Of a stretch of 64,000 nucleotides of DNA, positions 38,314 to 46,392 are shown in pieces. The notes under the pieces were generated by a model. The model saw nothing but the letters and a program-made list of their open reading frames with translations. It ran no database searches and was not told where the DNA came from. Source of the stretch: Pseudofrankia coriaricola (GTDB lineage: Bacteria; Actinomycetota; Actinomycetes; Frankiales; Frankiaceae); assembly GCF_001854805.1 (NCBI RefSeq), contig NZ_MBLO01000249.1, forward strand, positions 12,564 through 76,563, read 5' to 3'. Numbering within the stretch: position 1 is the first letter of the stretch; every line of letters starts with the position of its first letter. A program made the position numbers and the translations under genes.

Positions 38314-38793
38314 TTAGGCGGGAACGGCCGAGCCTGGCGGGTCGGGGGGCTCGTGGCCGGGGGCGTCCCAGGGGAGACGATCGCCGTGGCGGTGACGCTT
38401 GCGGCGGTAGGCGCGGTCCTCGACGCGCAGCAGCCAGGCATCGACGAAGAGCCGCTCGCCCGGGCCCAGGGTGGCGGCGACGGCCGGCGGCGGGGCCTCG
38501 GTGTAGACGCCGACGACGTAGGGCTGCTCGGCGATCCGGCCGGCGGCCTGGGGTGGCAGCGGGACCAGCGCCAGCCGCGGCGGGCAGTCCAGGGTCACCG
38601 ACACGAGCTGGCGCAGAGCGTCGAGCGCCGTCAGCGGCCGGGTGGGAGGCGGGGCCGTGGTTCCCGGCACCGGGCTCTCGGTGCCGGCTGGCGCCGCGGG
38701 AACTCCGGTGCCCGGGCCGAGGACGACCAGCAACTCCACCGGGACATCCCAGCTGGGCCTGCCCTGTGCACCCTCAGTGGTCTGCCCGGTCAC
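38314..38793 (-). CDS. Hypothetical protein (159 aa)
   Basis: A protein of unknown family. GTG at 38793 is preferred because GGGAGG lies upstream at good spacing. A folded core is suggested by SWDVPVELLVVLGPGTG at the start and by ALDALRQLVSVTLDCPPRLALVPLPPQA with YVVGVYTEAPPP and RLFVDAWLLRVEDRAYRRK later; a Pro/Thr-rich loop lies between. The C-terminus is Pro/His-rich. No membrane helix or catalytic motif is visible. The next gene upstream on the same strand is an F420-type oxidoreductase 120 bases away. Confidence 0.6.
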   Translation of the reverse strand: MTGQTTEGAQGRPSWDVPVELLVVLGPGTGVPAAPAGTESPVPGTTAPPPTRPLTALDALRQLVSVTLDCPPRLALVPLPPQAAGRIAEQPYVVGVYTEAPPPAVAATLGPGERLFVDAWLLRVEDRAYRRKRHRHGDRLPWDAPGHEPPDPPGSAVPA

Positions 38794-38913
38794 CAGAAGC
38801 CACCTCCCGCCGCAACGGTAGCGCGCCGCACCCGCGCCCCGGAACTGGCCAAGGCCGGACAACCGGCAACCGGCCCGTTCAGGCGACGACGGCGCGCCCG
38901 CCAGCGGCCCCCG

Positions 38914-39774
38914 CTAGGTGAGCAGAGCGGGGGCCAGACGGCGCCATTCGTCGCGGGGGAGGGTGTTGTCGGCGGTGAGGACCTGGACGCAGACGTGGTC
39001 GGCGCCGGCGGCGCGGTGGTCGGCGACCCGCTGGGCGATCGCGGCCTCGTCGCCGATGACGATCGTGGCGTCGACGAGGCGGTCGGTGACGGAGAACAGG
39101 TCGTCATCGGTGAACCCGAGCCGGCGCAGGTTGTTCGCGTAGTTCGGCAGCTGCAGGTAGCCGGTCAGGAACGGCCGGGCGATCTCCAGGCCGGCGACCC
39201 GGTCGTCGGTCAGGACGACAGTCTGTTCCGGCGCCAGCAGCGGCCCGGCTCCCAGCGCCTCGCGCGCGATCGCCGTGTGCTCCGGGCTGACCAGATACGG
39301 GTGCGCGCCGCGGGCCCGGGTACGGGCGAGCTCGAGCATCTTCGGGCCGAGGGCGGCGAGCACCCGGTCGGCGACCGGCACCGGCGGGGTGGCGGCGTCG
39401 ATGGCGTCGAGGAAGGCCGTCGTCGCGCGCAGCGGCGCCTGGTAGCGGCCGGGCTCCTTCTGGTCGACGAGCGGCGCGTGGCTCACGCCGATCCCGAGCA
39501 GCAGCCGGCCGCCGAACTTGTCGGCGAGCGCGGCCCGCGAGGCGGCGACGTCGGCAGGCTCGTGCATCCAGAGGTTGAGGATCCCGGTGGCGACGACGGC
39601 GCGGTGCGTCGCCCCGAGCAGGTTCTCCAGCGCGTCGAACACCGGCCCACCCGCGTCCGGGATCCAGATCGCCTGGTAGCCGAGCTCGTCGATCTCGGCC
39701 GCGGCCTCGGCGGCCGGGCCCGGGGCGCCATAGCGCAGCTGGGAGTTCCAGATGCCGACTCCGCCAAGATCCAT
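38914..39774 (-). CDS. LLM class F420-dependent oxidoreductase
   Basis: A 286-residue TIM-barrel enzyme of the luciferase-like monooxygenase superfamily, in the F420-using branch common in actinobacteria. Typical stretches are AAAEIDELGYQAIWIPDAGG, ATGILNLWMHEPADVAASRAAL, GGRLLLGIGVSHAPLV and the C-terminal AGADHVCVQVL. ATG at 39774 has GAGGAGG ten bases upstream. The substrate is unknown. It is divergent from an alpha/beta hydrolase gene across a region of nested palindromes. Confidence 0.88.
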   Translation of the reverse strand: MDLGGVGIWNSQLRYGAPGPAAEAAAEIDELGYQAIWIPDAGGPVFDALENLLGATHRAVVATGILNLWMHEPADVAASRAALADKFGGRLLLGIGVSHAPLVDQKEPGRYQAPLRATTAFLDAIDAATPPVPVADRVLAALGPKMLELARTRARGAHPYLVSPEHTAIAREALGAGPLLAPEQTVVLTDDRVAGLEIARPFLTGYLQLPNYANNLRRLGFTDDDLFSVTDRLVDATIVIGDEAAIAQRVADHRAAGADHVCVQVLTADNTLPRDEWRRLAPALLT

Positions 39775-39860
39775 CGTGGCCGCGCCTCCTCGAGTCTGGT
39801 CAGGCGGAGATACCCGACCGGTCACGTGACCGTATCTAGCCGGCCGTGAGCCTGCCCACA

Positions 39861-39904
39861 CGTCATCCCCGGGTGACATCGGCGGATGTCACCGAGGGAT
39901 GACG
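39861..39904. promoter_or_regulatory. Nested palindromes in a divergent promoter region
   Basis: Inner inverted repeat GGTGACATC (39872-39880), spacer GGCG, GATGTCACC (39885-39893); outer arms CGTCATCCC (39861-39869) and GGGATGACG (39896-39904). It lies between the LLM oxidoreductase and alpha/beta hydrolase starts. The core words TGACATC/GATGTCA recur in the palindrome at 41052. Confidence 0.7.
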
Positions 39905-39990
39905 TGGTTTGCTGAGATGTCGGGCGGCGCGGCCGCCCGTCCGTGGCATGCCGCGGCCCGTGGCGACACAGGGGCGAAAAAGGGGTGGCT

Positions 39991-41007
39991 GTGAGCGTCC
40001 AGCAGCATGGCCGAAGGTCGCGCGACGATGGCGAAGCCTCGCGCGACCGGAGGCTTCTGGCAAAGGCGAGCAGTTTCGAGGTGGCCGGGCTGCGGCTCGC
40101 GGGGGACCGGTGGGACCCGCCGGCGGGTGACAGCCACGGGGTCGTGCTGCTGATGCACGGCGGTGGGCAGACCCGCCACTCGTGGCGGCGCACCGGCGAG
40201 CGGATGGCCGAGCTCGGCTGGACCGCCATCGCGCTGGACGCCCGCGGCCACGGCGACAGCGACTGGGATCCGGAGCAGGACTACAGCCACGTCGCCATGG
40301 CCGACGACCTGGGCGAGATCGTGCGCCAGCTCGGCGAGCCGCCCATCCTCGTCGGCGCGTCGATGGGCGGGATCACCGCCCTCGTCGCGCAGGCGCGCGA
40401 CCCGGGGCTCGGCCGGGCGCTGGTCCTCGTCGACATCACCCCGCGCATCGAGCCGGCGGGCATCAAACACATCTTCGAGTTCATGACGTCGGCGCCGAAC
40501 GGGTTCGCGGACCTGGAGGAGGCCGCCGAGGCGATCGCCGCCTACAACCCGAACCGCAAGCGGCCGCCGAGCCAGGAGGGCCTGAAGAAGAACCTGCGGC
40601 TGCGCGACGGCCGCTGGCACTGGCACTGGGACCCGGCGTTCATGAAGATCCGCGAGGAGGCCCGCCGCGAGCTCGGCCACGACGTCCTCGAGGCCGACGG
40701 CCCCGGCGCTTCCGGGGGCGCCGACGTGGCCTCGGAGGATTTCCTCGCCGAGGCGGAGCGGGCGATCCAGAGCGACCGGCTGCGCGACGCGGCCCGCTCG
40801 ATCCGTGTCCCGGTCCTGCTGGTGCGCGGCAAGCAGTCCGACATCGTCAGCGAGGAGGGCGCCGCCGAGCTGCTGGCGCTCATCCCGCACGCCGAGTATG
40901 TCGACGTCACCGGCGCCGGCCACATGGTCGCCGGGGACGACAACGACGTCTTCGCCGGCCGTCTCGGCGACTTCCTCGCGCGTCTTCCCGCGCTGCCGCC
41001 GCGCTGA
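39991..41007 (+). CDS. Alpha/beta hydrolase (esterase/lipase-like)
   Basis: A 338-residue alpha/beta hydrolase. The oxyanion region is LLMHGGGQTRHSW, the nucleophile elbow GASMGG, the acid region VRGKQSDIVSEEGA, and the catalytic His in VTGAGHMVAGDDN. The cap contains KRPPSQEGLKKNLRLRDGRW, typical of a common actinobacterial subgroup annotated as peroxidase/hydrolase-like. GTG at 39991 has AAAGGGG upstream. The first 25 residues (QQHGRRSRDDGEASRDRRL) are encoded by a family B repeat, so they are probably a recent non-functional addition, or the real start may be a GTG near 40081. Confidence 0.82.
   Translation: MSVQQHGRRSRDDGEASRDRRLLAKASSFEVAGLRLAGDRWDPPAGDSHGVVLLMHGGGQTRHSWRRTGERMAELGWTAIALDARGHGDSDWDPEQDYSHVAMADDLGEIVRQLGEPPILVGASMGGITALVAQARDPGLGRALVLVDITPRIEPAGIKHIFEFMTSAPNGFADLEEAAEAIAAYNPNRKRPPSQEGLKKNLRLRDGRWHWHWDPAFMKIREEARRELGHDVLEADGPGASGGADVASEDFLAEAERAIQSDRLRDAARSIRVPVLLVRGKQSDIVSEEGAAELLALIPHAEYVDVTGAGHMVAGDDNDVFAGRLGDFLARLPALPPR
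40009..40060 (+). repeat. Dispersed repeat, family B, copy 1
   Basis: Reads GGCCGAAGGTCGCGCGACG then ATGGCGAAGCCTCGCGCG then ACCGGAGGCTTCTGG. GCGCGAC/TCGCGCG and the outer GAAGG/CCGGAGGCTTC halves form an imperfect palindrome. It overlaps the 5' end of the hydrolase gene. Confidence 0.75.
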
Positions 41008-41051
41008 CGGCCGCGCCGGTCCGGCGGCGCATCGGTCCGGTAGGTCGCCAA

Positions 41052-41077
41052 GCGATGTCATCGTACGATGACATCGC
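41052..41077. promoter_or_regulatory. Perfect 26-bp palindromic operator
   Basis: Half-site GCGATGTCATCGT followed by its exact complement, without spacer, 50 bases before the MFS gene start. It is followed by GGGTGACATTGCC and GGGTGACAC, further TGACA half-sites. The TetR gene translationally coupled to the MFS gene is the obvious candidate binder. Confidence 0.8.
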
Positions 41078-41126
41078 CGGGTGACATTGCCGGACGAGGG
41101 TGACACGGCGGGACGGGAGCGGCGAG

Positions 41127-42866
41127 ATGGGCGTGGGTGACAGGTCCACGGGTGCGGCGGCGGGGAAGAGCACCACTGGGACGGCCACGGCGGGAGACGC
41201 CGAAGCGGGAACGAGCAGGACGCGAACGGGCGAGGCGGGAACCATCGAGGCGGGAACCAGCGAGGCGGGAGTGGCCGCCCGGCCGCGTCTCCTGGTGGCG
41301 ACGCTGGTCTACACCGGCCTGGTCGTCTCGCTGATCGGGACGCTGGGAACGCCGCTCATCCCGCTGGTCGTGCGCGAGCACCATGTGTCGTTCGTCGCCG
41401 CGCAGTGGATCCTCACCGTCACCCTGCTCGTCGGCGCGGTCGCCGGGCCGACGCTCGGCCGGCTCGGCGACGGGCCGCGCCGCAAGGGCGTGCTCATGGG
41501 CGGTCTCGGCTCGGTGCTCGCCGGCGCGGTCGTCGCGGCGACGGCGTGGAACTTCCCGCAGCTGGTCGCCGGCCGGGCGCTGATGGGCATCGGCCTCGGT
41601 CTCATGCCGCTGACGTTCGCGACCGCGCGCGAATGCCTGCCGAAGGCGAGCGGCGTCCGCGTCGTCGCCGTGCTGTCGGTGAGCGTAGCCAGCGGCACGG
41701 GCCTGGGCTACCCGCTCACGGGGACGATCGCCGACCGCGTCGACTACCGCTACGCCTTCTGGCTGGCCGCCCTGCTGACCGCCGCCGCGATCGCCCTGAT
41801 CGCCGTCGCGGTGCCGCGCGCCGGCGCCGCCACCCGGCTGCTCGCCTCCGGGCAGGCGCGGCGCCGGCCGTTCGACGTCCCCGGCGCGGCGCTGATCGGG
41901 CTGACGCTCGGCGCGGTGCTGATCGGGTTCAGCCAGGCGCCGCGCTGGGGCTGGGGGTCGGCGCCGGTGCTGGGCCTGTTCGCCGGCGGGGTGGTGCTCG
42001 CGGCCGGCTGGCTGGCCGTCGAGCGGACCAGCCGCGCACCGCTCGTCGATCTGCGTTACCTCAGCCCACTGCCGGTGATGGTCAGCAACGGCGCCGCCGT
42101 CTTCATGGGCTTCGGGATGTTCGGCACGGTGTCGCTGGTGATCAGGCTGATCGAGACGCCGCTGTCCGCCGGGTACGGCTTCGGCGGCGGGGTCCTGCTG
42201 GCCGGCCTGATGATCATGCCGGTGTCGGTGGGGACGCTGGTCGCGACCAGGGTGGCGCGGGTCGTCGACCGCCGCTTCGGCACGGCGGCCGTGCTGACGC
42301 TCGGCGGCCTGGTGGTCGCGGTCGCGAGCCTGGGGCTGGCCGGCTGGCGCGGGCACCTCGTCGAGGTCGCGGTCGCCACGGGTCTGCTCGGCGCCGGCAT
42401 CGGTACTGCCTTCGCCGCCATGCCGACGCTTATCATCACGCACGTGCCGCTGGCCGAGACCGGCAGCGCCACCAGCTTCAACCAGGCCATGCGGGTGGTG
42501 GGAGGCTCGATGGGCAGCGCGCTGGCCGCCTCGTTGCTCGCCGGCTTCACGCCGGCCGGTGCCCTGCTGCCCCGCGACGCGGGCTACACGGCGGCCTTCC
42601 TCATGCTCGGCCTCGTCAGCCTGCTCGGCGCCGTGCTCGGCCTGGTGCTGCGCGCCAGCGGCCAGGTGCCGGCGCGCCCGCCGGCCGAGCCCCGGCGGGG
42701 CGGCGTCCAGGCCGGTGGCATCGCGCTGCCCGCGCGGGGCGGCTCGGTGGCCGTCGAGGCCCCGGCCGAAGGCCGCGCGACGATGGCGAAGCCTCGCGCG
42801 GCCGGCGGCCTTCAGCGGACCACGGTGGCGCCGGCGCTCGCCGCCGGGGGCGGGGCGGCGCCGTGA
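41127..42866 (+). CDS. MFS drug-exporter-like transporter (DHA2-like)
   Basis: A 579-residue membrane transporter with about 12-14 hydrophobic helices. The N-terminal 50 residues are Gly/Thr/Ala-rich and hydrophilic. Helix 2-3 region has GPTLGRLGDGPRRKGVLMGG, the MFS motif A, and helix 5 has a motif C-like GTGLGYPLTGTIAD. Such exporters expel small molecules by proton antiport. ATG at 41127 has GGGAG upstream. The C-terminal 60 residues are cytosolic; EGRATMAKPRAAGGL near the end is encoded by a family B repeat. GTGA overlap with the next gene shows coupling to a TetR regulator. Confidence 0.88.
   Translation: MGVGDRSTGAAAGKSTTGTATAGDAEAGTSRTRTGEAGTIEAGTSEAGVAARPRLLVATLVYTGLVVSLIGTLGTPLIPLVVREHHVSFVAAQWILTVTLLVGAVAGPTLGRLGDGPRRKGVLMGGLGSVLAGAVVAATAWNFPQLVAGRALMGIGLGLMPLTFATARECLPKASGVRVVAVLSVSVASGTGLGYPLTGTIADRVDYRYAFWLAALLTAAAIALIAVAVPRAGAATRLLASGQARRRPFDVPGAALIGLTLGAVLIGFSQAPRWGWGSAPVLGLFAGGVVLAAGWLAVERTSRAPLVDLRYLSPLPVMVSNGAAVFMGFGMFGTVSLVIRLIETPLSAGYGFGGGVLLAGLMIMPVSVGTLVATRVARVVDRRFGTAAVLTLGGLVVAVASLGLAGWRGHLVEVAVATGLLGAGIGTAFAAMPTLIITHVPLAETGSATSFNQAMRVVGGSMGSALAASLLAGFTPAGALLPRDAGYTAAFLMLGLVSLLGAVLGLVLRASGQVPARPPAEPRRGGVQAGGIALPARGGSVAVEAPAEGRATMAKPRAAGGLQRTTVAPALAAGGGAAP
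42762..42816 (+). repeat. Dispersed repeat, family B, copy 2, inside the 3' end of a gene
   Basis: CCGGCCGAAGGCCGCGCGACG, ATGGCGAAGCCTCGCGCGG and CCGGCGGCCTTCAGC in order, nearly the same as 40009-40060. It lies in frame in the transporter's C-terminal tail. Confidence 0.8.
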
Positions 42867-43561
42867 TCCCCAGAGGCCCCGCCGTGGGCCAGTCCGGGCG
42901 CGTGGACCGCGTGGAGCGGGCCGCCCGGGGCGGCGCCGAGGCCACGGTGACCCCGACGACCAGGCGCCGGGACGCCCGGCGCAGCCGGGAGCGGCTGCTC
43001 GCCGCCGCCGCGGAGCTGTTCGCCGAGCGCGGCTACGCCGGCACCTCCCTGCGGGCCGTCGCCGAGCGGGCCGGCGTCGACGCCGCGCTGGTCGCCCGCT
43101 ACTACGGCGGGAAGGACGGCCTCTACCGCGCCGTCCTCGCCGCCGACCCGGTCGTCTCCCCGGTCGTCGACGAGAGCGACGAGGGTCACGAGGCCGACGA
43201 CGAGGCCCGGCGGCGGGCGGCGGACGAGCTGGCCGGGCTGCTCGCCCGGATGGTGGACCGGTGGGAGAACGGCCCGGCGACCACGGTGGGCCAGAACGTG
43301 TTCCGCTGCGACCTGGACGACGCGGCCGCGGCCGCGACCGCCGAGCGGGTGGGGGAGCGGGTGCTCCCCCTGCTGCGGGCCGCCGCCGAGCCGCCGGGCG
43401 GTCCCGACAGCGAGCTGCGCGCGGAGCTCGCCACCGTGGTCCTGCTCGGGATCGGAGTCGCGAGGACCGCCGGCACGTTGCCCGCGCTGGCCGCCGCCGA
43501 TCCCGAGGAGCTCGGCGTGTATGCCCGAGCCCTGCTCGACACGGTCCTCGGCCGCCGCTGA
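42863..43561 (+). CDS. TetR family transcriptional regulator
   Basis: A 232-residue TetR regulator. The HTH is in RERLLAAAAELFAERGYAGTSLRAVAERAGVDAALVARYYGGKDGLYRAVL, the standard N-terminal domain, preceded by about 30 basic residues. GTG at 42863 overlaps the transporter stop (GTGA), so the regulator is made with the exporter it most likely controls. The palindrome at 41052-41077 upstream of the pair is a likely binding site; another palindrome downstream at 43734 could also be bound. Ligand unknown. Confidence 0.88.
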   Translation: MIPRGPAVGQSGRVDRVERAARGGAEATVTPTTRRRDARRSRERLLAAAAELFAERGYAGTSLRAVAERAGVDAALVARYYGGKDGLYRAVLAADPVVSPVVDESDEGHEADDEARRRAADELAGLLARMVDRWENGPATTVGQNVFRCDLDDAAAAATAERVGERVLPLLRAAAEPPGGPDSELRAELATVVLLGIGVARTAGTLPALAAADPEELGVYARALLDTVLGRR

Positions 43562-43572
43562 CGGTCACCGCG

Positions 43573-43672
43573 CGCCGCGGCTGCCGCCCGTCGCCCGCCG
43601 TCTGCTGCCCGTCGCCCGAAGTCCGTCGCCCGTAGTCCGCTGCCCCGCTGTCCGTTGCCCGCTGTGCGTTCG
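43573..43672. repeat. Degenerate GCCCGTCGCCCG tandem array
   Basis: About eight imperfect units of the type CTGCCCGTCGCCCG / GTCCGTTGCCCGCT between a TetR gene and the next promoter. Unknown significance; could form alternative pairings. Confidence 0.45.
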
Positions 43673-43733
43673 TCCGCGGACGGCGGGCACGGGATCCGGA
43701 CAGCGAGCGTGGGAGCGAGGTCCACGCGACCAT

Positions 43734-43750
43734 TCTGACGCTCCGTCAGA
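43734..43750. promoter_or_regulatory. TetR-type operator candidate
   Basis: TCTGACG-ctc-CGTCAGA, a perfect 7-bp inverted repeat of the tgACGnnnCGTca kind often bound by actinobacterial TetR proteins, about 60 bases before the flavin oxidoreductase start. Confidence 0.7.
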
Positions 43751-43813
43751 TTTGGCGGCCGGAATGTGCGCGAACGATGCCGCGCGTCGCGTAGCCGGAG
43801 GATAGTGGCCCCT

Positions 43814-45148
43814 ATGACCCACGCCACAGGCCCCACGCCCGCCGGCTGGGACGGCGGCGAGGCTGCCGGTCAGGACGCCGGCCGCGCCGCGGCGGCCCCG
43901 AGGTCGTTACCTGGCACGACCGCGAACGGTGCGGCCCCCACAGACCCGGCCGTCGTGGGCACCCCGGCGTCGCCGTCCGCCGGACCGGACGTGTTCGCGC
44001 CCGCGCGGCTCGGGCCCATCACCCTGCGTAATCGAGTGATCAAGTCGGCGACCTTCGAGGGCCGGACGCCAAAGGGGCTGGCGACCGACGATCTGATTGC
44101 GTATCACGTCGCGCCCGCCGCGGGCGGCGTTGGGATGACGACGGTGGCGTACTGCGCCGTCGCCCCCGAGGGCCGCACCGACCGTCACCAGATCTGGATG
44201 CGCCCCGAGGCCGTGCCGGGCCTGCGCCGGCTCACCGACGCGGTGCACGCCACCGGCGCCGCCGTGTCCGCGCAGCTCGGCCACGCCGGCCCGGTGGCCA
44301 ACGGCGCCTCCAACCGGCTGCCGTCGCTCGCCCCGACCCGGCGGTTCAGCCCGTTCGGCTCCATGACCAGGGCGACCAGCACGCAGGACATCGAGCGCAT
44401 CGTCAGGGCGCACGCCGAGGCCGCCCGGTTCGCCGCCGAGGCCGGCTTCGACGCCGTCGAGCTGCACTTCGGCCACAACTACCTGGCCAGCGCGTTCCTC
44501 TCGCCCAAGCTGAACCACCGCACCGACGGCTACGGCGGAAGCCTCGCGGGCCGGGCGCGGTTCGCCCGCGAGATCGCCGCCGCGGTGCGGGTCGAGGTCG
44601 GCGGGCAGCTCGCGATCCTGGCGAAGCTGAACATGGACGACGGGGTCGACGGCGGGCTGTGGCTGGACGAGTCGGTCCAGGTGGCCCGCCTGCTGCAGGA
44701 CGACGGGTCGCTGGACGCGCTCGTCCTCACCTGCGGCAGCTCGCTGCTCAACCCGATGTACCTGTTCCGCGGGGACGCGCCGGTGCGCGAGTTCGCGAGC
44801 GCGTTCCATGGGGTGACGAGGGCTGGGCTTCGGCTGGTCGGCCCGCGCTTCCTGAAGGCCTATCCGTACCAGCCGCTGTACATGCTCGATCACGCCCGGC
44901 AGTTCCGCGCCGGGCTCACGATGCCGCTGGTGCTGCTCGGCGGCGTCACCGACAGGGCCGGGATGGACACGGCGATGGCCGAGGGCTTCCAGTTCGTCGC
45001 CATGGCGCGGGCGCTGCTGCGCGAGCCGGATCTCGTCAACCGGCTGCGCGAGGACGCGAGCACGAGGTCGCTGTGCGTGCACTGCAACAAGTGCATGCCG
45101 ACGATCTACTCGCGGTCGCGCTGCGTCCTCACCGACCCCGCCGCCTAA
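43814..45148 (+). CDS. NADH:flavin oxidoreductase (old yellow enzyme family)
   Basis: A 444-residue FMN-binding TIM-barrel enzyme. After a 50-residue low-complexity leader the barrel begins FAPARLGPITLRNRVIKSATFEG. AQLGHAGP and FDAVELHFGHNYLASAFLSPKLNHRTDGYGGS are the typical active-site and phosphate regions. The C-terminus has CVHCNKCMPTIYSRSRC, a Cys motif seen in many such enzymes; whether it binds an iron-sulfur cluster, as in 2,4-dienoyl-CoA reductase, is not clear since the rest of that enzyme is absent. A GTG at 43805 directly behind GGAGG is an alternative start. The operator-like palindrome upstream suggests TetR control. Confidence 0.88.
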   Translation: MTHATGPTPAGWDGGEAAGQDAGRAAAAPRSLPGTTANGAAPTDPAVVGTPASPSAGPDVFAPARLGPITLRNRVIKSATFEGRTPKGLATDDLIAYHVAPAAGGVGMTTVAYCAVAPEGRTDRHQIWMRPEAVPGLRRLTDAVHATGAAVSAQLGHAGPVANGASNRLPSLAPTRRFSPFGSMTRATSTQDIERIVRAHAEAARFAAEAGFDAVELHFGHNYLASAFLSPKLNHRTDGYGGSLAGRARFAREIAAAVRVEVGGQLAILAKLNMDDGVDGGLWLDESVQVARLLQDDGSLDALVLTCGSSLLNPMYLFRGDAPVREFASAFHGVTRAGLRLVGPRFLKAYPYQPLYMLDHARQFRAGLTMPLVLLGGVTDRAGMDTAMAEGFQFVAMARALLREPDLVNRLREDASTRSLCVHCNKCMPTIYSRSRCVLTDPAA

Positions 45149-45262
45149 CGCGGGCGGGCAGGGGGAGGCGGGGTTCGGCATGTTCCCCGCTTTGTCCTGT
45201 TTTGCGACGACAGGCCTGACGCCTGTGCCGCGTCGCGCACCTGGCCCCAAGCGCCCAAGCCG

Positions 45263-45321
45263 TTCATGATCTGGTGGAATCCTCGGATCTACCAGCTCCC
45301 AAAATCGCACCAGATCATGAA
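45263..45321. repeat. Long inverted repeat with 14-bp arms
   Basis: TTCATGATCTGGTG at 45263-45276 and its exact complement at 45308-45321, 31 bases apart, in the gap between convergent genes. The base composition is more AT-rich than its surroundings. Could be a small mobile-element relic or an operator/RNA hairpin. Confidence 0.65.
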
Positions 45322-45360
45322 GCGCGCTTCCGTTAGTGATCCTGGGGACAGCGGCCGCCA

Positions 45361-45391
45361 GGCGTGCGAAAGAAGATCATTTTCGCACGCC
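45361..45391. terminator. Terminator hairpin
   Basis: 11-bp arms GGCGTGCGAAA (45361-45371) and TTTCGCACGCC (45381-45391), nine-base loop. Lies just downstream of the minus-strand small membrane protein gene ending at 45402. Confidence 0.75.
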
Positions 45392-45401
45392 CTTTGGCCC
45401 T

Positions 45402-45668
45402 CTAGGCGGAGATCCGGCGTCGGCGGCGGGACGGGTCGCGGCCGCCGATCGGCCAGAGGTCGCGGCTGGGGTGCTCGTCGACGTCCTCCATGATCCCGGT
45501 GACCAGGGCGGCGACGGCGCCGACGAGCGCGACCGCCGCGCCGACGATCGAGATCGTCCAGGAGGCAAGGCAGACGCCGACCGTCCCGACGGCGAAGCCG
45601 GCACTGATGACCAGCACCATGGCCCAGGACAGCGGCTTGGAGTGGTGTGGCGTGGGTAAGTCGCTCAC
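45402..45668 (-). CDS. HGxxPAAWTAV-type small membrane protein, paralogue 1
   Basis: An 88-residue protein with two membrane helices (about 16-35 and 39-61) and the actinobacterial HGxxPAAW-like start HHSKPLSWAMVLVISAGFAVG, ending MEDVDEHPSRDLWPIGG. Function unknown; in streptomycetes and mycobacteria the family sits near tryptophan biosynthesis genes, which are absent here. GTG start has GAAGGG upstream. A second copy lies 240 bases upstream on the same strand. Confidence 0.8.
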   Translation of the reverse strand: MSDLPTPHHSKPLSWAMVLVISAGFAVGTVGVCLASWTISIVGAAVALVGAVAALVTGIMEDVDEHPSRDLWPIGGRDPSRRRRRISA

Positions 45669-45790
45669 CGGCGGCCCTTCGCGGGTCCGTCCGCTCCGCC
45701 GAGCGCGGCGCGGTTATCGGCGATGATCGCACGGCCCGGCCGCTCCGTGGCCGGAATCACATCAGAATCGGGCCGCGCGGACCGGAGACG

Positions 45791-45831
45791 ACGAAGCGGC
45801 CCGTCCCCTGGCAGGGACAAGGCCGCTTCGT
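45791..45831. terminator. Terminator hairpin between duplicated genes
   Basis: ACGAAGCGGCC (45791-45801) pairs with GGCCGCTTCGT (45821-45831); inner GTCCC/GGGAC extends the stem. It separates the two paralogous genes, so each is probably its own transcription unit. Confidence 0.75.
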
Positions 45832-45907
45832 GTGCCGGGTGTCGCGCCGGGGAGTTCCTACGCCGAGTACGCCGAGTCGAGCTCGACGTCGCCGGTCAGG
45901 CCGGGCT

Positions 45908-46171
45908 TCAAGCCGAGATCTGGCGGCGGTACGAGGCGTCACGCCCGCCGATCGGCCAGAGGTCGCGGCTCGGGTGCTCGTCGACGTCCTCCATGATCCC
46001 GGTGACCAGGGCGGCGATGCCACCGAGGACCACGACCGCGCCCCCGATGATCGAGACCGTCCAGGAAGCCATGCAGACCCCGAGCGTGCCGACGGCGGTA
46101 CCGATGGTGATGACCAGCACCATCACCCAGGACAGGGGCTTGGTGTGGTGTGCCGAGTGGGTTTCGCTCAC
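45908..46171 (-). CDS. HGxxPAAWTAV-type small membrane protein, paralogue 2
   Basis: An 87-residue close relative of the gene at 45402: HHTKPLSWVMVLVITIGTAVG at the start and the identical acidic turn GIMEDVDEHPSRDLWPIGGR near the end. GTG start with GAAGGG upstream, as in the paralogue. The shared upstream sequence shows that the whole gene with its ribosome binding site was duplicated. Function unknown. Confidence 0.8.
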   Translation of the reverse strand: MSETHSAHHTKPLSWVMVLVITIGTAVGTLGVCMASWTVSIIGGAVVVLGGIAALVTGIMEDVDEHPSRDLWPIGGRDASYRRQISA

Positions 46172-46392
46172 CGTGGACCCTTCGTGCGTGCGTTGTGCGC
46201 GGTCAGCGGGACGGAGGCCCGTCCCGCCGCGATGCTATCGGTCGCGCGCACGTCGCCCGGCCGCGAGTGACCTCCGTGACGCGACGGCGACGGCGTGACC
46301 TCGCCCGTAGGCGGTCACGCCGACGGGACTTTGCCCGCTGGCGGGCCGCGCCGACACGAGATCTCGTCCGCCGGCGGACGCGCCGGCAGACG

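Noticed and set aside
41058-43733. 891-codon minus-strand open frame
   Set aside because: Antisense to the MFS and TetR genes; Arg/Pro/Gln-rich without fold-like patterns.
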